Shown here: positions 35,180 through 44,884 of the stretch, piece after piece
How positions within the stretch are numbered: position 1 is the first letter of the stretch
How the letters are laid out: each line of letters opens with the position of its first letter
Source: JAWKZG01 sp041396125
Lineage (GTDB): Bacteria > Pseudomonadota > Gammaproteobacteria > Competibacterales > Competibacteraceae
Length of the DNA stretch: 64,000 bases
Reading direction: 5' to 3'
NCBI GenBank assembly: GCA_041396125.1
Contig: JAWKZG010000002.1
Span: 669,845 to 733,844 of the forward strand
Translations under genes and position numbers: made by a program
Notes under the pieces: model-generated
Told to the model about the DNA's origin: nothing
What the model saw: only the letters and a program-made list of their open reading frames with translations
Databases searched by the model: none

Positions 35180-35905
35180 TCAATACATATGCTGGCCGCC
35201 GTTGATCGACAGCGTGGAGCCGGTGATGAAATCGGCATCATCAGCAACCAGAAACAGCACGGAACGGGCAATGTCTTCCGCCCGGCCCAGACGGCCGACC
35301 GGGATTCTGGAAATGATTTTTTCCAGCACCCGTTCCGGCACGGCACGCACCATATCGGTGTCTACGTAGCCCGGTGCAATGGCATTGACAGTGATACCGG
35401 CTGAAGCACCTTCCTGGGCCAGGGCTTTGGTGAAGCCGTGGATACCGGATTTGGCTGCCGCGTAGTTGACCTGACCATACTGGCCGGCCTGACCGTTAAC
35501 CGAACCGATATTGACGATACGGCCAAATTTGCGTTCCCGCATGCCGTCGATGACATTGCGGCACATGTTGTAGCAGGAGCCCAGATTGGTATCCAGCACG
35601 GATTGCCAGTTCTCGGGGGTCATTTTGTGCAGCGTGCCGTCACGGGTAATGCCGGCGTTATTGATCAGGACTTCGACCGGGCCACCCAGGTCTTCGACGA
35701 TGCGCTCAACACCGGCTTTACAGGCTTCGAAATCGGAGACATCGAATTTGTAAACCGGGATGCCGGTGCTCTCGCTGAATTGCTTGGCGCGCTCATCATT
35801 GCCTGCATAGTTGGCCGCGACTTTATAACCGGCGTTTTTCAGGGCGATGGAGATGGCCGCGCCGATACCACGGGTGCCGCCTGTTACGATAGCTACTCTT
35901 GCCAT
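35180..35905 (-). CDS. phaB: Acetoacetyl-CoA reductase
   Basis: 241-aa short-chain dehydrogenase that reduces acetoacetyl-CoA to 3-hydroxybutyryl-CoA with NADPH, the second step to polyhydroxybutyrate. Cofactor motif 'VAIVTGGTRGIGAAISIALK'; 'LINNAGITRDGTLHKM'; catalytic Ser-Tyr-Lys in 'IVNIGSVNGQAGQYGQVNYA' and 'AAKSGIHGF'. The 'QYGQVNYAAAKSG' form and the 'FITGSTLSINGGQHMY' ending distinguish PhaB from FabG. Last gene of the minus operon acs-phaA*-prpE-phaB, 48 bp after prpE. The matching thiolase phaA is reduced to a scar, so an outside thiolase is needed. Confidence 0.92.
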   Translation of the reverse strand: MARVAIVTGGTRGIGAAISIALKNAGYKVAANYAGNDERAKQFSESTGIPVYKFDVSDFEACKAGVERIVEDLGGPVEVLINNAGITRDGTLHKMTPENWQSVLDTNLGSCYNMCRNVIDGMRERKFGRIVNIGSVNGQAGQYGQVNYAAAKSGIHGFTKALAQEGASAGITVNAIAPGYVDTDMVRAVPERVLEKIISRIPVGRLGRAEDIARSVLFLVADDADFITGSTLSINGGQHMY

Positions 35906-35953
35906 TATTGATTCCTCGTTGCGTTAGAAAAACTTGTTTTCAGATAAAAACTA

Positions 35954-37849
35954 TCAACTGGCTGGATAGCCAATTTGCTGCAATGCCGCGCCAATTTCCG
36001 CGAGAATGGCCGGGTCATCAATCGTCGCCGGCGCTTTATAAGGTGCGCCATCAGCGATTTTTTTCATGGTACCACGGAGCACTTTGCCCGAGCGGGTTTT
36101 GGGTAATCGCGGTACCACCACGGCGGTTTTAAAGGCCGCGACCGGGCCAATCTGCTGCCGGACGCGCTGGATCAGTTCCTGGACGATAGCGTCCTGGTCG
36201 CGCTCCACACCGGCTTTCAGAACGACCAGTCCGAGCGGTGCCTGACCTTTGAGTTGGTCTTCCACACCGATGACCGCACATTCAGCCACATCCGGGTGAC
36301 TGGCCAGCACTTCCTCCATGGCTCCGGTGGATAAACGATGCCCGGCGACGTTTATCACATCATCGATCCGGCTCATGATCCAGAGGTACTGGTTGTCGTC
36401 TTTGTAACCGGCGTCGCCGGTCAGGTAATAGCCCGGATAGGTGCTCAAATAAGACTGTCTGAAGCGCGCATCATTCTGCCACAAGGTTGGCAGGCAGCCG
36501 GGTGGCAGCGGCAGTTTGACGACAATACTGCCCATATCGCCGGGGGCGACTTCACGCCCGTTTTCGTCCAGAACCTGCACGTCATAACCGGGTACCGCAC
36601 GGGTGGGTGAGCCATGCTTGACCGGCAGGGGCTCGACGCCCAGACAATTGGCCGCGATTGACCAGCCGGTTTCGGTTTGCCACCAGTGATCAATGACCGG
36701 CACTTTCAGCATGCTCTCAGCCCATTGCAGGGTATCGGGATCGGAGCGTTCACCGGCCAGAAACAGCGTTCGGAAACCGCTTAAATCATACTTTTTCAGC
36801 TGCCGGCCATGCGGGTCTTCTTTGATGATGGCGCGAAACGCGGTGGGTGCCGTGAACATGGTGCACACCTTGTGTTCACTGATCACCCGCCAGAACGCCC
36901 CCGGATCGGGCGTGCCTACCGGTTTGCCCTCATACAGCACCGTGGTGCAGCCGTGCAGCAGCGGGGCGTAGACAATATACGAATGGCCGACCACCCAGCC
37001 GACATCGGACGCGGCCCAATACACTTCGCCCGGCTCGACGTTATAGATATAACGCATGCTCCAGGCCAGGGCTACGGCGTGACCGCCGTTATCGCGCACC
37101 ACGCCTTTCGGTTGACCGGTAGTGCCGGAGGTGTACAGAATATAGAGAGGATCAGTGGCTGCCACGGGTACGCAGTCCGCCGGTTCGGCACCTGCCATGG
37201 CCTCGTCCCAGTCCAGATCGCGGCCAGCGACCATGTCCGCTTCCGCCATGGGCCGTTGCAGGATGACGCAATGCGAAGGCTTGTGGGCGGCGAGTTCAAT
37301 CGCCTGATCGAGCAGCGGCTTGTATTTGATAATACGGTTGACCTCGATCCCGCAGGAGGCGCTGACGATCAGTTTGGGTTTGGCATCGTTCAGCCGGGTG
37401 GCCAGTTCGTTGGCAGCGAAACCGCCGAACACCACGGAATGGATAGCGCCCAGACGGGCACAGGCCAGCATGGCAATGGCGGCTTCCGGCACCATCGGCA
37501 TATAGATAATGACCCGGTCACCTTTAGTAACCCCCTGGGCTTGCAGGACACCGGCAAATAATGCGACCTGATCGCGTAATTCCCGATAGGTGTAACGACG
37601 GATAGTATCGGTCACCGGGCTGTCGTAAATCAGCGCCAGCTGCTCGGCCCGACCCTGTTCAACATGCCGGTCCAATGCGTTATAACAGGTGTTGAGTTCA
37701 GCGCCGACAAACCAGCGGCCCGAGGGTGTAGTGCTGACGTCCAGGACCTGGTCCCAGGGTTTCGTCCACGCAATCGCCTGCGCCGCTTCCCCCCAGAAAC
37801 CAGCCGGATCGGTCAGCGAGCGTTGGTATATCTCATCAAATAGGCCCAT
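35954..37849 (-). CDS. prpE: Propionate-CoA ligase
   Basis: 631-aa adenylate-forming acyl-CoA synthetase. Motifs: 'LYILYTSGTTGQPKGVVRDN' (P-loop-like A3), 'WWQTETGWSIAANCLG' (A5), 'YYLTGDAGYKDDNQYLWIMS' (A7) and the catalytic Lys in 'PRLPKTRSGKVLRGTMKKIA' (A10). The N-terminal 'DEIYQRSLTDPAGFWGEAAQ' and the GW after WWQTET fit PrpE better than Acs. It makes propionyl-CoA (and perhaps other short acyl-CoAs), in keeping with PHB/PHV-type metabolism. Intact, between the phaA scar (15 bp) and phaB. Confidence 0.9.
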   Translation of the reverse strand: MGLFDEIYQRSLTDPAGFWGEAAQAIAWTKPWDQVLDVSTTPSGRWFVGAELNTCYNALDRHVEQGRAEQLALIYDSPVTDTIRRYTYRELRDQVALFAGVLQAQGVTKGDRVIIYMPMVPEAAIAMLACARLGAIHSVVFGGFAANELATRLNDAKPKLIVSASCGIEVNRIIKYKPLLDQAIELAAHKPSHCVILQRPMAEADMVAGRDLDWDEAMAGAEPADCVPVAATDPLYILYTSGTTGQPKGVVRDNGGHAVALAWSMRYIYNVEPGEVYWAASDVGWVVGHSYIVYAPLLHGCTTVLYEGKPVGTPDPGAFWRVISEHKVCTMFTAPTAFRAIIKEDPHGRQLKKYDLSGFRTLFLAGERSDPDTLQWAESMLKVPVIDHWWQTETGWSIAANCLGVEPLPVKHGSPTRAVPGYDVQVLDENGREVAPGDMGSIVVKLPLPPGCLPTLWQNDARFRQSYLSTYPGYYLTGDAGYKDDNQYLWIMSRIDDVINVAGHRLSTGAMEEVLASHPDVAECAVIGVEDQLKGQAPLGLVVLKAGVERDQDAIVQELIQRVRQQIGPVAAFKTAVVVPRLPKTRSGKVLRGTMKKIADGAPYKAPATIDDPAILAEIGAALQQIGYPAS

Positions 37850-37864
37850 GGCAATCTCCGCCTG

Positions 37865-38041
37865 TCAGATACGCTCAAACAAAGCGGCGATTCCCTGACC
37901 GCCACCAATACCAATACATGTCGTTACCACCCTAACAGTGGCAGCCAGATCGCAGGGTGGAAAATCTTTCAGGCTACCGCCAAAATCGTCAGCCGCAGTG
38001 CGCACACCGCTGAGTACGACGACTTCACGTTGATTGCCCAT
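37865..38041 (-). pseudogene. phaA: Acetyl-CoA acetyltransferase reduced to a 58-codon in-frame scar
   Basis: A 58-codon open frame with its own ribosome site (aggag) and stop. Residues 1-36 are a thiolase N-terminus ('MGNQREVVVLSGVRTAADDF', 'GGSLKDFPPCDLAATV'), then the frame passes straight into a thiolase C-terminus ('VVTTCIGIGGGQGIAALFER'). About 330 central residues are gone, including the nucleophilic Cys and the catalytic His; only the C-terminal CxGGGQG loop with the second Cys remains. It stands exactly where phaA belongs, between acs and prpE. Either a true in-frame deletion or a collapse of the assembly. Confidence 0.8.
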
Positions 38042-38121
38042 TAAAAACTCCTCTTAAGTTTGTCCGTAGGGACAAGGCTGCCAGGGCTAATTGACCTGAC
38101 AGCCTGCCGGATTCTAATTAT

Positions 38122-40060
38122 TTATTTGGTAGACCGGTTGGCGATAAGATCATCGACCACCGCCGGTTCGGCCAGGGTGCTGGTATCACCCAGGTTTTCC
38201 AGTTCATTGGCGGCCACTTTGCGCAGAATGCGGCGCATGATTTTGCCGGAACGGGTTTTCGGCAGACCCGGTGCCCACTGGATAACATCCGGGGAGGCTA
38301 TCGGGCCGATTTCCTTGCGTACATGCTGTACCAGCTCTTTGCGCAATTCTTCGCTGGGTTCGACGCCTACCATCAGCGGTGACATAGGCGTAGATACCCT
38401 GGCCCTTGATATGGTGCGGGTAGCCCACCACAGCGGCTTCGGCGACAGCTTCATGCAGTACCAGTGCGGACTCGACCTCGGCGGTACCCATCCGGTGACC
38501 GGAGACGTTGATGACATCGTCCACCCGACCGGTGATCCAGTAATAGCCGTCTTCATCACGGCGGGCACCGTCACCGGTGAAATAATAGCCGGGGTACATG
38601 GCGAAATAGGTTTCATGGAAACGCTTGTGATCGCCGTATACCGAGCGCATCTGACCGGGCCAGGGACGGGTGATAACCAGATTGCCCGAGGCCGCACCTT
38701 CAATTTCCTTGCCCTGGTCGTCCAGCAGTGCAGGTACTACGCCGAAGAAGGGTCGTGTTGCCGAACCGGGTTTCAGCGCGGTTGCGCCGGGCAGCGGGGT
38801 GATCAGGATGCCGCCGGTTTCAGTCTGCCACCAGGTATCGACAATCGGGCAGCGATCTTCGCCGACCACGTGGTGATACCATTCCCAGGCCTCGGGGTTG
38901 ATCGGTTCACCGACCGAGCCCAGCAGGCGCAAACTGGAGCGATTGGTTTTCTTGACCAGTTCATCGCCCATACCCATCAGTGAGCGCAATGCGGTGGGGG
39001 CGGTATAGAAAATATTGACCTGATGCTTGTCCACAACCTGCCAGAAACGGCTGGCGTCGGGGTAGGTCGGAATACCCTCGAACATCAGCGTGGTCGCGCC
39101 ATTGGTCAGCGGGCCGTAAACAATATACGAATGGCCGGTGACCCAGCCTACATCAGCGGTACACCAGTAAATATCGCCATCGTGATAATCAAAGACATAT
39201 TTATGGGTGATCGCGGTGTAAAGGTTATAGCCGCCGGTGGTGTGCAATACCCCCTTGGGCTGACCGGTGGAGCCGGAGGTGTACAGAATGAACAGGGGAT
39301 CTTCCGCATCCATCTGTTCGGGTTCGCACTCAGTGGATTGCGCGGCGCACAAATCGTGATACCAGAGATCGCGCCCTTCAGTCCATTCGACCGGTTCGCC
39401 GCCACGTTTGACGACAATCGTATTCTGGATGCTGGGGGTGTTTGTCAGGGCTTTATCGGCATTGGCTTTCAGCGGAACCTTACGTCCGCCACGCAGGCTC
39501 TGATCGGAGGTTATCAATACTTTACAGGCCGAATCATTGATCCGGTCGCGCAGGGCATCGGGCGAGAAGCCGCCGAAAACCACCGAATGGATCGCGCCGA
39601 TCCGGGCGCAGGCCAGCATGGCGACCGCAGCTTCCGGAATCATCGGCATATACAGGCACACCCGGTCGCCTTTCTCCACGCCCAGGCTTTTCAGGCCATT
39701 GGCGAGGCGGCAGACATCGGCATGCAATTCACGGTAAGTGATTTTTTTATCTTCATCCGGGCTGTCGCCTTCCCAGATGATCGCGACCTGATCACCGCGG
39801 CTGTCCAGGTGACGATCCAGGCAGTTATAGCTGACGTTCAGTTTGCCGCCTTCAAACCAGCGGATATTGGCCTTGTTGAAATCGTAGTCCAACACCTTTT
39901 CCCAAGGTTTGAACCAGGTCAAAAATTCCGTGGCCTGCTCGGCCCAGAAGCCTTCCGGATCGTCCACTGAACGCTGATACATAGCGTTGTACTGCGCTTC
40001 ATTGATCCAGGCCTTGGCGGCAACTTCTGCTGGCACAGGATAGATTTTATTTTCAGACAT
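38122..40060 (-). CDS. acs: Acetyl-CoA synthetase, one frameshift near the 3' end
   Basis: Activates acetate with ATP and CoA. N-terminus 'EAQYNAMYQRSVDDPEGFWA'; 'PLFILYTSGSTGQPKGVLHT'; 'VDTWWQTETGGILITPLPGA'; 'YYFTGDGARRDEDGYYWITG'; 'GHRMGTAEVESALVLHEAVA'. Near 38,390 the frame shifts; the other frame supplies 'LRKELVQHVRKEIGPIASPD' and 'LPKTRSGKIMRRILRKVAAN' with the acetylatable catalytic Lys, ending at 38122. Total about 646 codons, normal. A single indel in a core enzyme argues for a consensus error. It follows ppa by 51 bp; pyrophosphatase drives the reaction forward. Confidence 0.9.
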
Positions 40061-40111
40061 GCGGTTAACTCCTTGGATGAAAAGTAGTGTGGGTATGTGC
40101 AGGGATCAGGG

Positions 40112-40660
40112 CTAGAACGCCGGTTTTTCGGGTTCTGAGTTATAGCGCTTGAGGCTGGCTATGATTTCCTCACGAGCAGCATCTGCGCGATCCCAACCCT
40201 CTATTTTGACCCACTTGCCAGGCTCCAGATCTTTGTAATGGTCAAAGAAATGGGTGATCTGATCAAGGATCAGCGGCGACAGGTCGTAAGGGGTTTCGAT
40301 ATTCTTATACAGTGGTGTCAGTTTTTCGATCGGTACAGCCAGAATTTTGGTGTCACGACCGGACTCGTCGGTCATATTCAGCATGCCGATCGGACGGCAG
40401 ACAATGACCGAACCCGGTATCAGTGGAAACGGTGTCGGCACCAGTACATCCACCGGATCGCCGTCTTCGGACAAGGTACCGGGAATATAGCCATAGTTGC
40501 AGGGATAGTGCATTGATGTATTCATAAACCGGTCCACGAACACCGCTCCGGTTTCTTTATCAACCTCGTACTTGACCGGATCGCTGTGGGCTGGAATCTC
40601 GATCACGACGTTGACTTGCTGTGGCGCTTTATCGCCAGGTGGAATTCTGCTGATGCTCAT
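40112..40660 (-). CDS. ppa: Inorganic pyrophosphatase (family I)
   Basis: 182-aa soluble Mg-dependent enzyme that hydrolyses PPi. The signature Asp cluster is in 'LSEDGDPVDVLVPTPFPLIP' (residues about 62-82), with 'MHYPCNYGYIPGT' before it and 'YKDLEPGKWVKIEGW' near the end. Complete. First gene of the acs-prpE-phaB operon, a sensible partner because both synthetases release PPi. Confidence 0.94.
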   Translation of the reverse strand: MSISRIPPGDKAPQQVNVVIEIPAHSDPVKYEVDKETGAVFVDRFMNTSMHYPCNYGYIPGTLSEDGDPVDVLVPTPFPLIPGSVIVCRPIGMLNMTDESGRDTKILAVPIEKLTPLYKNIETPYDLSPLILDQITHFFDHYKDLEPGKWVKIEGWDRADAAREEIIASLKRYNSEPEKPAF

Positions 40661-41085
40661 GAATAGTCCTGGGTTGATTAGATGAGAATAATATTTGACT
40701 CAACATGGCTCATATAAGCAATTTACAGGCCAATTATTTTTTGTTTAACTAATTGAAAGTAATATAAAAAATATTGGTTGATTACGATGGCGTTTGCGTT
40801 TGTTACGGTTGGTAACAATCTTCCGAGTACCCCGGTAACAGCAACACAGCGGGAACACGCCTGGCTGATCCTGCACCTGGCTGGATCAGCCGGAGAGGGT
40901 CGCATAGGAAATGATATAACACTCGCCAGTAACGAAAAACAGGGCAGGGGTGCGGTTTTACAGACCGTCAGTGTGGTGTTGACGTGCAGCGGTCATGAAG
41001 CTGCTTGCTGGCAGGCAGAGGCTCAGGCTGTTGGGCAGCAAAAAATCAGAAGAGAATGCTGGGTTTAGCCGAATGGCTTGAAAAC
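40661..41085. other. Intergenic region upstream of ppa
   Basis: About 425 bp. The part near ppa (40,690-40,780) is AT-rich and should hold its promoter. An open frame on plus (40778-41068) has no recognisable features and I do not call it. Confidence 0.5.
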
Positions 41086-41115
41086 CGGGTAGCGCTGATA
41101 GCGCAGCACTACCCG
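41086..41115 (-). terminator. Hairpin after the phytase-like gene
   Basis: CGGGTAG / CTACCCG arms around a GC-rich loop that can fold further (TGCGCTATCAGCGC). On minus, GTTTTC follows. 15 bp beyond the gene end. Confidence 0.5.
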
Positions 41116-41129
41116 TAGTGCAGAGAACC

Positions 41130-43313
41130 TTACAGTTTATCCAGTTTGATAAAAAGCGTTTCGCCGGACGAGTCATCGACGCCGTCGTTATCGGTTACGA
41201 TATAAGCATCGCCTGCGGCATCAACCGTGAATCCTTCCACTTTATCCACCACGAACCCGTGCAGAGCGCGCAGGTCGGGCAGCAGATCGCGCACCAGTTC
41301 CTTTTTGACGACCGGTAACTCGGTGCCCAGTTTGGCCGGTTGCAGTTCACTGGCTGCAATTTTATAAAGCTTTTTGATCTTGGCCGCTTCAGCGATCTGA
41401 TTATCGCGTTCCAGAATATACACCGTATCGCCTACGGCAGTGATCTCGGACAGTCCGACCCAGCCTTTATCGGCGCTGTCCAGGGGATAGTGCACGGCAC
41501 CCCATGCTTTGCTGGACGGTTTGTAGGACACCAGTTTGACCAGCCCTTTCGGATCATCTTGCCATTCCCGCTGCAACGCCATCAACAAGGTCAGGTCCTC
41601 GCCGCTGCCGATTGTGGTAATACCTTCGAAACCAAAACGGGTTTCATGCGCCAGCAGTTCTTTCGGCAGGTTGATCTCCTGTTTGATTTCACCGGCGCTG
41701 TTGACGTGATAGATCGCATGCGGGATGAGCCGGTCGCTGCGCCCTTCGGAGGCTAGCCAGAAACCGCCTTGTCCGTCGACAGCTATGCCTTCCAGATCTA
41801 GTTGCTGGGCAGGGGAGCCAGCCCGGTTGATGGTGGTTTGCCGAGTGATCAGCGCCGGGGTCTGGCTGGCGTCGATAGTATAAATAGACGGTGCCATACG
41901 GTAAAAACTGTCATTGACCGCATACAGTTTGCCGGCTTGTTGCGGATCAGCCGCCAGACCGGACAGTGCGCCCCAGCCGATGGGTCGTCCGTCCGCCTGG
42001 GTAGCGGAGACAAGCTGCGGATAAGCAGGCGTGCCTTCGGCCAGTTCGTACAGCATCACGTGGGCGCGGACACCGCCGTCTTTGACCAGATCGGCTTCGT
42101 TGGCAGAGACGAACAGATTGCGCTGCGGGATAGTAACCGCACTTTCCGGTGCAATACCGGAGGGCAGTAATTGCACGAATTCAGGCGCTTGTCCGGTATC
42201 CCGATACACACCGATGATTGAAGCACGCTCGGTGATGATGAAAATATAGCGCTGGTCGCCATAACTGCCGACTGCGACACCTTCCGGCTCGGTGCCCTTA
42301 TTACCACTGCGTTTTTCCGGGTAGTGACCGGCCTGGGCGATTGCGTATTCCAGGCTCAGACCGGACTCGTAAGCAACCGAACCGTCCTTATTGAAAATAG
42401 TAAAACTGCGCGAGCCGCCCTGATAATCGCCCTCGTTGGCGGTGACAAAGCGCTTGTCGTCCAGCCATTTGACGGCATCGGGCTCACGCAGGCGCGCCTG
42501 CTGAGCGCCGTCAAAAGTCAGTGCGCCTTCTTCCTGTACGTCTACGTTGGCCAGATCAACCGCACCAGCCGAGGCATGTGAAAGGAGTTTGCCGGACGCA
42601 TCGAGTACCAGCAGGTGATTGTTTTCCTGCAGTGTCACGACAATCTCGTTATTGTTCTTGATATCGACGAATTCCGGCTCCGGGTCATCGCTGGCAATGT
42701 CCGCCAGGCCGCTCACATCCACCGTGATCATGCTGGCACAGTCCGCTACTCCTTCTTGCAGCGAAAAAATCACCACATTGCCGGCAGGGAGTTGCGGCAT
42801 CTCACCGTCGTTGAGGTCTTCGTCGCGTTCGTTTTCAATAGCGATAGCGGCAATAGAACCATCGGGGCTGATCGCGATCGAGTCAGGCTGGCCGCCCAGA
42901 TCGCAGCGGGCGATGATCGACTTCGAAGCCAGCTCAACCACCGCCAGCAGGCCGGATGGCTGGGTATAGCTCGCGGAGGTATTCACTGCGACCAGTGCCT
43001 TGCCATTTTTGACAGCGACGGAAGTCGGCTCGCCTTCCAGTTTAATAATGCCGCCGGGCTGCGGCGCGCGCGGATCGCTGATATCGATCAGGCCAAGCGC
43101 CTGCAGGGGACTGTCGGTATACACCAGCAGCCTGCCATCTGCGCTGGCAGCAATAATTTCGGCGGAGGACTCGCTTTTGGCGTCCATGTCCTTCGGTATA
43201 TTGGCGCTGACGGGAAATGTCGCGATGCGATTGAACACCGGGGTAGCGTGGGCCAGACCGGCACTGGCAAGCAGAGCAGCTGTCAGGGCTGTCAGGGGTA
43301 GGGATTTTTGCAT
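41130..43313 (-). CDS. Secreted phytase-like / esterase-like beta-propeller protein
   Basis: 727 aa with a signal peptide (residues 1-24, ending 'SAGLAHA'). The N-terminal half (about 30-400) is a beta-propeller of the choice-of-anchor type: 'DSPLQALGLIDISDPRAPQP', 'GGQPDSIAISPDGSIAAIAI', 'FVTANEGDYQGGSRSFTIFN'. The C-terminal half (about 440-725) fits the esterase-like activity of phytase domain: 'LDLEGIAVDGQGGFWLASEG', 'RFGFEGITTIGSGEDLTLLM', 'KVEGFTVDAAGDAYIVTDND', ending in a DNDGVDDSSGE acidic patch that may bind calcium. Probably periplasmic or extracellular, acting on phosphate esters; not shown. Monocistronic. Confidence 0.8.
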   Translation of the reverse strand: MQKSLPLTALTAALLASAGLAHATPVFNRIATFPVSANIPKDMDAKSESSAEIIAASADGRLLVYTDSPLQALGLIDISDPRAPQPGGIIKLEGEPTSVAVKNGKALVAVNTSASYTQPSGLLAVVELASKSIIARCDLGGQPDSIAISPDGSIAAIAIENERDEDLNDGEMPQLPAGNVVIFSLQEGVADCASMITVDVSGLADIASDDPEPEFVDIKNNNEIVVTLQENNHLLVLDASGKLLSHASAGAVDLANVDVQEEGALTFDGAQQARLREPDAVKWLDDKRFVTANEGDYQGGSRSFTIFNKDGSVAYESGLSLEYAIAQAGHYPEKRSGNKGTEPEGVAVGSYGDQRYIFIITERASIIGVYRDTGQAPEFVQLLPSGIAPESAVTIPQRNLFVSANEADLVKDGGVRAHVMLYELAEGTPAYPQLVSATQADGRPIGWGALSGLAADPQQAGKLYAVNDSFYRMAPSIYTIDASQTPALITRQTTINRAGSPAQQLDLEGIAVDGQGGFWLASEGRSDRLIPHAIYHVNSAGEIKQEINLPKELLAHETRFGFEGITTIGSGEDLTLLMALQREWQDDPKGLVKLVSYKPSSKAWGAVHYPLDSADKGWVGLSEITAVGDTVYILERDNQIAEAAKIKKLYKIAASELQPAKLGTELPVVKKELVRDLLPDLRALHGFVVDKVEGFTVDAAGDAYIVTDNDGVDDSSGETLFIKLDKL

Positions 43314-43475
43314 GGATAACCTCGATTGGTTTGTAATGCAGAGGGGACTAAAGCGGCATAGTATTGCGGGTACAGATGACAGAAATATGACAGGCGATGT
43401 GGTGCTGTCAGGCCCGGCAGGCCGTCCTGGCGGCAGTTTCAGGCCTGCCAGCGATGCAGAGAGATGAACGGGATT

Positions 43476-44857
43476 TTAGTGCGCCAGGCGTTTCAGCGCA
43501 GCCTGGAATTGTGCCTGGATATCGGCTTCAGCAGCATGTACCCCATCCTGAATCAACCACTTACCCGACACGATAACATCTTTTACCAACGGCTGATTGC
43601 CCGCGAACATCCAGCTGTTCAGCAATTCATCACCTGTGCGTTCGAGTAATAGAGGCGCTGCGGTATCAAGTACCAGAATATCGCCGCAATAACCGGGTGC
43701 CAGTTGTCCGCAGGGTCGGCCCAAAGCCTGTGCGCCACCACGCAGGGCCTGTTCGTACAGCGTACGCCCGGTCGCCCGGTGCGGCCCGCCCGCGAGTATA
43801 TTGCGGCCCCGTTGCAGCAGCCGCTGACCGTATTCCAGCCAGCGTAGCTCCTCGACCGGGCTGACTGAAATATGGCTGTCAGAACCAATGCCAAACACAC
43901 CCTGTTGCGCCAGATAATCCTGCGCCGGGAAAAACCGTCGCCCAGATTGGCCTCGGTGGTGGGGCACAGTCCCGCTACCGCACCGCTGGCCGCCAGGGTC
44001 TGTGTTTCCTGTGCGGTCATATGGGTTGCGTGAATCAGACACCAGCCGGCTGCTACCGGGCAATGCGTAAGCAACCACTGCACCGGCCTCTGACCGCTCC
44101 AGGCCAGGCAGTCGTCGACTTCCTTGGTCTGCTCGGCAATATGAATATGTACCGGGCAGTCCGGAGCCAGTGCGCGCGCCTGTTCAACCACCATCATCAG
44201 TTGTTCCGGCGGCACTGCACGTAACGAATGCGGGGCGATACCGGCACTGTGCTGTGGCTGCTGGCAGGCGTTTAACAGGTGTTCGAAAAGGCCTAAAAAC
44301 TGTTCGGCATCGTTGAGAAAACGCCGTTGCCGGGTTTGGGCCGGTACATTGCCGAAATCACTGTGCTGATACCAGACCGGCAGGCAGGTGATCGCGATAC
44401 CGGCAGTATCGGCAGCAGCCAGGCAACGCAGCGACATCTCGGCCCGCTCGGCATAAGGCTGGCCGTCCGGGGCATGATGCAGATACTGAAATTCCGCCAC
44501 ACTGGTATAGCCCGCTTTGAGCATTTCCAGATATAACTGGGCGGCAATCGCCTGCAGATCGTCCGGCGTTATCTGGCCGATAAAACTGTACATGGTTTCG
44601 CGCCAGGTCCAGAAGCTGTCCGGCCCCGCCCCGGCGCGTTCCGCCAGTCCGGCCATCGCCCGTTGATGGGCGTGTGAATGCAGATTCGGCATGCCGGGCA
44701 GAGCTGCCCCCGTTATCCGCCGGGCTTCGACAGGTGGCGGCGCGCTGTGCGTAATGGCACTGATCAGTCCATTCGGAGCAATACTGATGGTGACCTGTTC
44801 GTGCCAGCCGTCAGCTAGCAGTGCGCTATCAAAATAATAATGCTGTGTTTGATGCAT
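43476..44857 (-). CDS. hutF: Formimidoylglutamate deiminase, one frameshift
   Basis: Zinc amidohydrolase that converts N-formimino-glutamate to N-formylglutamate, the Pseudomonas-type step of histidine breakdown. 'LPGMPNLHSHAHQRAMAGLA' holds the HxH metal pair, 'GIAPHSLRAVPPEQLMMVV' and 'VHIHIAEQTKEVDDCLAW' further ligands; 'AGLCPTTEANLGDG' is followed by a frameshift near 43,940 and the other frame gives 'FGIGSDSHISVSPVEELRWL' with the final metal Asp, ending 43476. Total about 459 codons, normal. Other hut genes (hutI, hutU) lie 14 kb away on the opposite strand. Confidence 0.88.
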
Positions 44858-44884
44858 GGCTTCACAACTCCGGAAAAAAATGGC

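Noticed and set aside
36809..37561. Long open frame (250 codons) on plus inside prpE
   Set aside because: Fully antisense to an intact, motif-complete gene; low-complexity His/Gly/Asp-rich translation typical of the shadow of a GC-rich gene.
38042..38121. Hairpins between acs and the phaA scar (TTGTCCGTAGGGACAA and a larger stem)
   Set aside because: Stem present but no T-run on the minus strand; the genes appear to be co-transcribed, so not called a terminator.
39023..39970. Open frame of 315 codons on plus opposite acs
   Set aside because: Antisense shadow of acs; no domain, no ribosome site.
40778..41068. Possible 96-aa gene on plus
   Set aside because: No ribosome site, no motif, and composition unlike a coding sequence; treated as intergenic.
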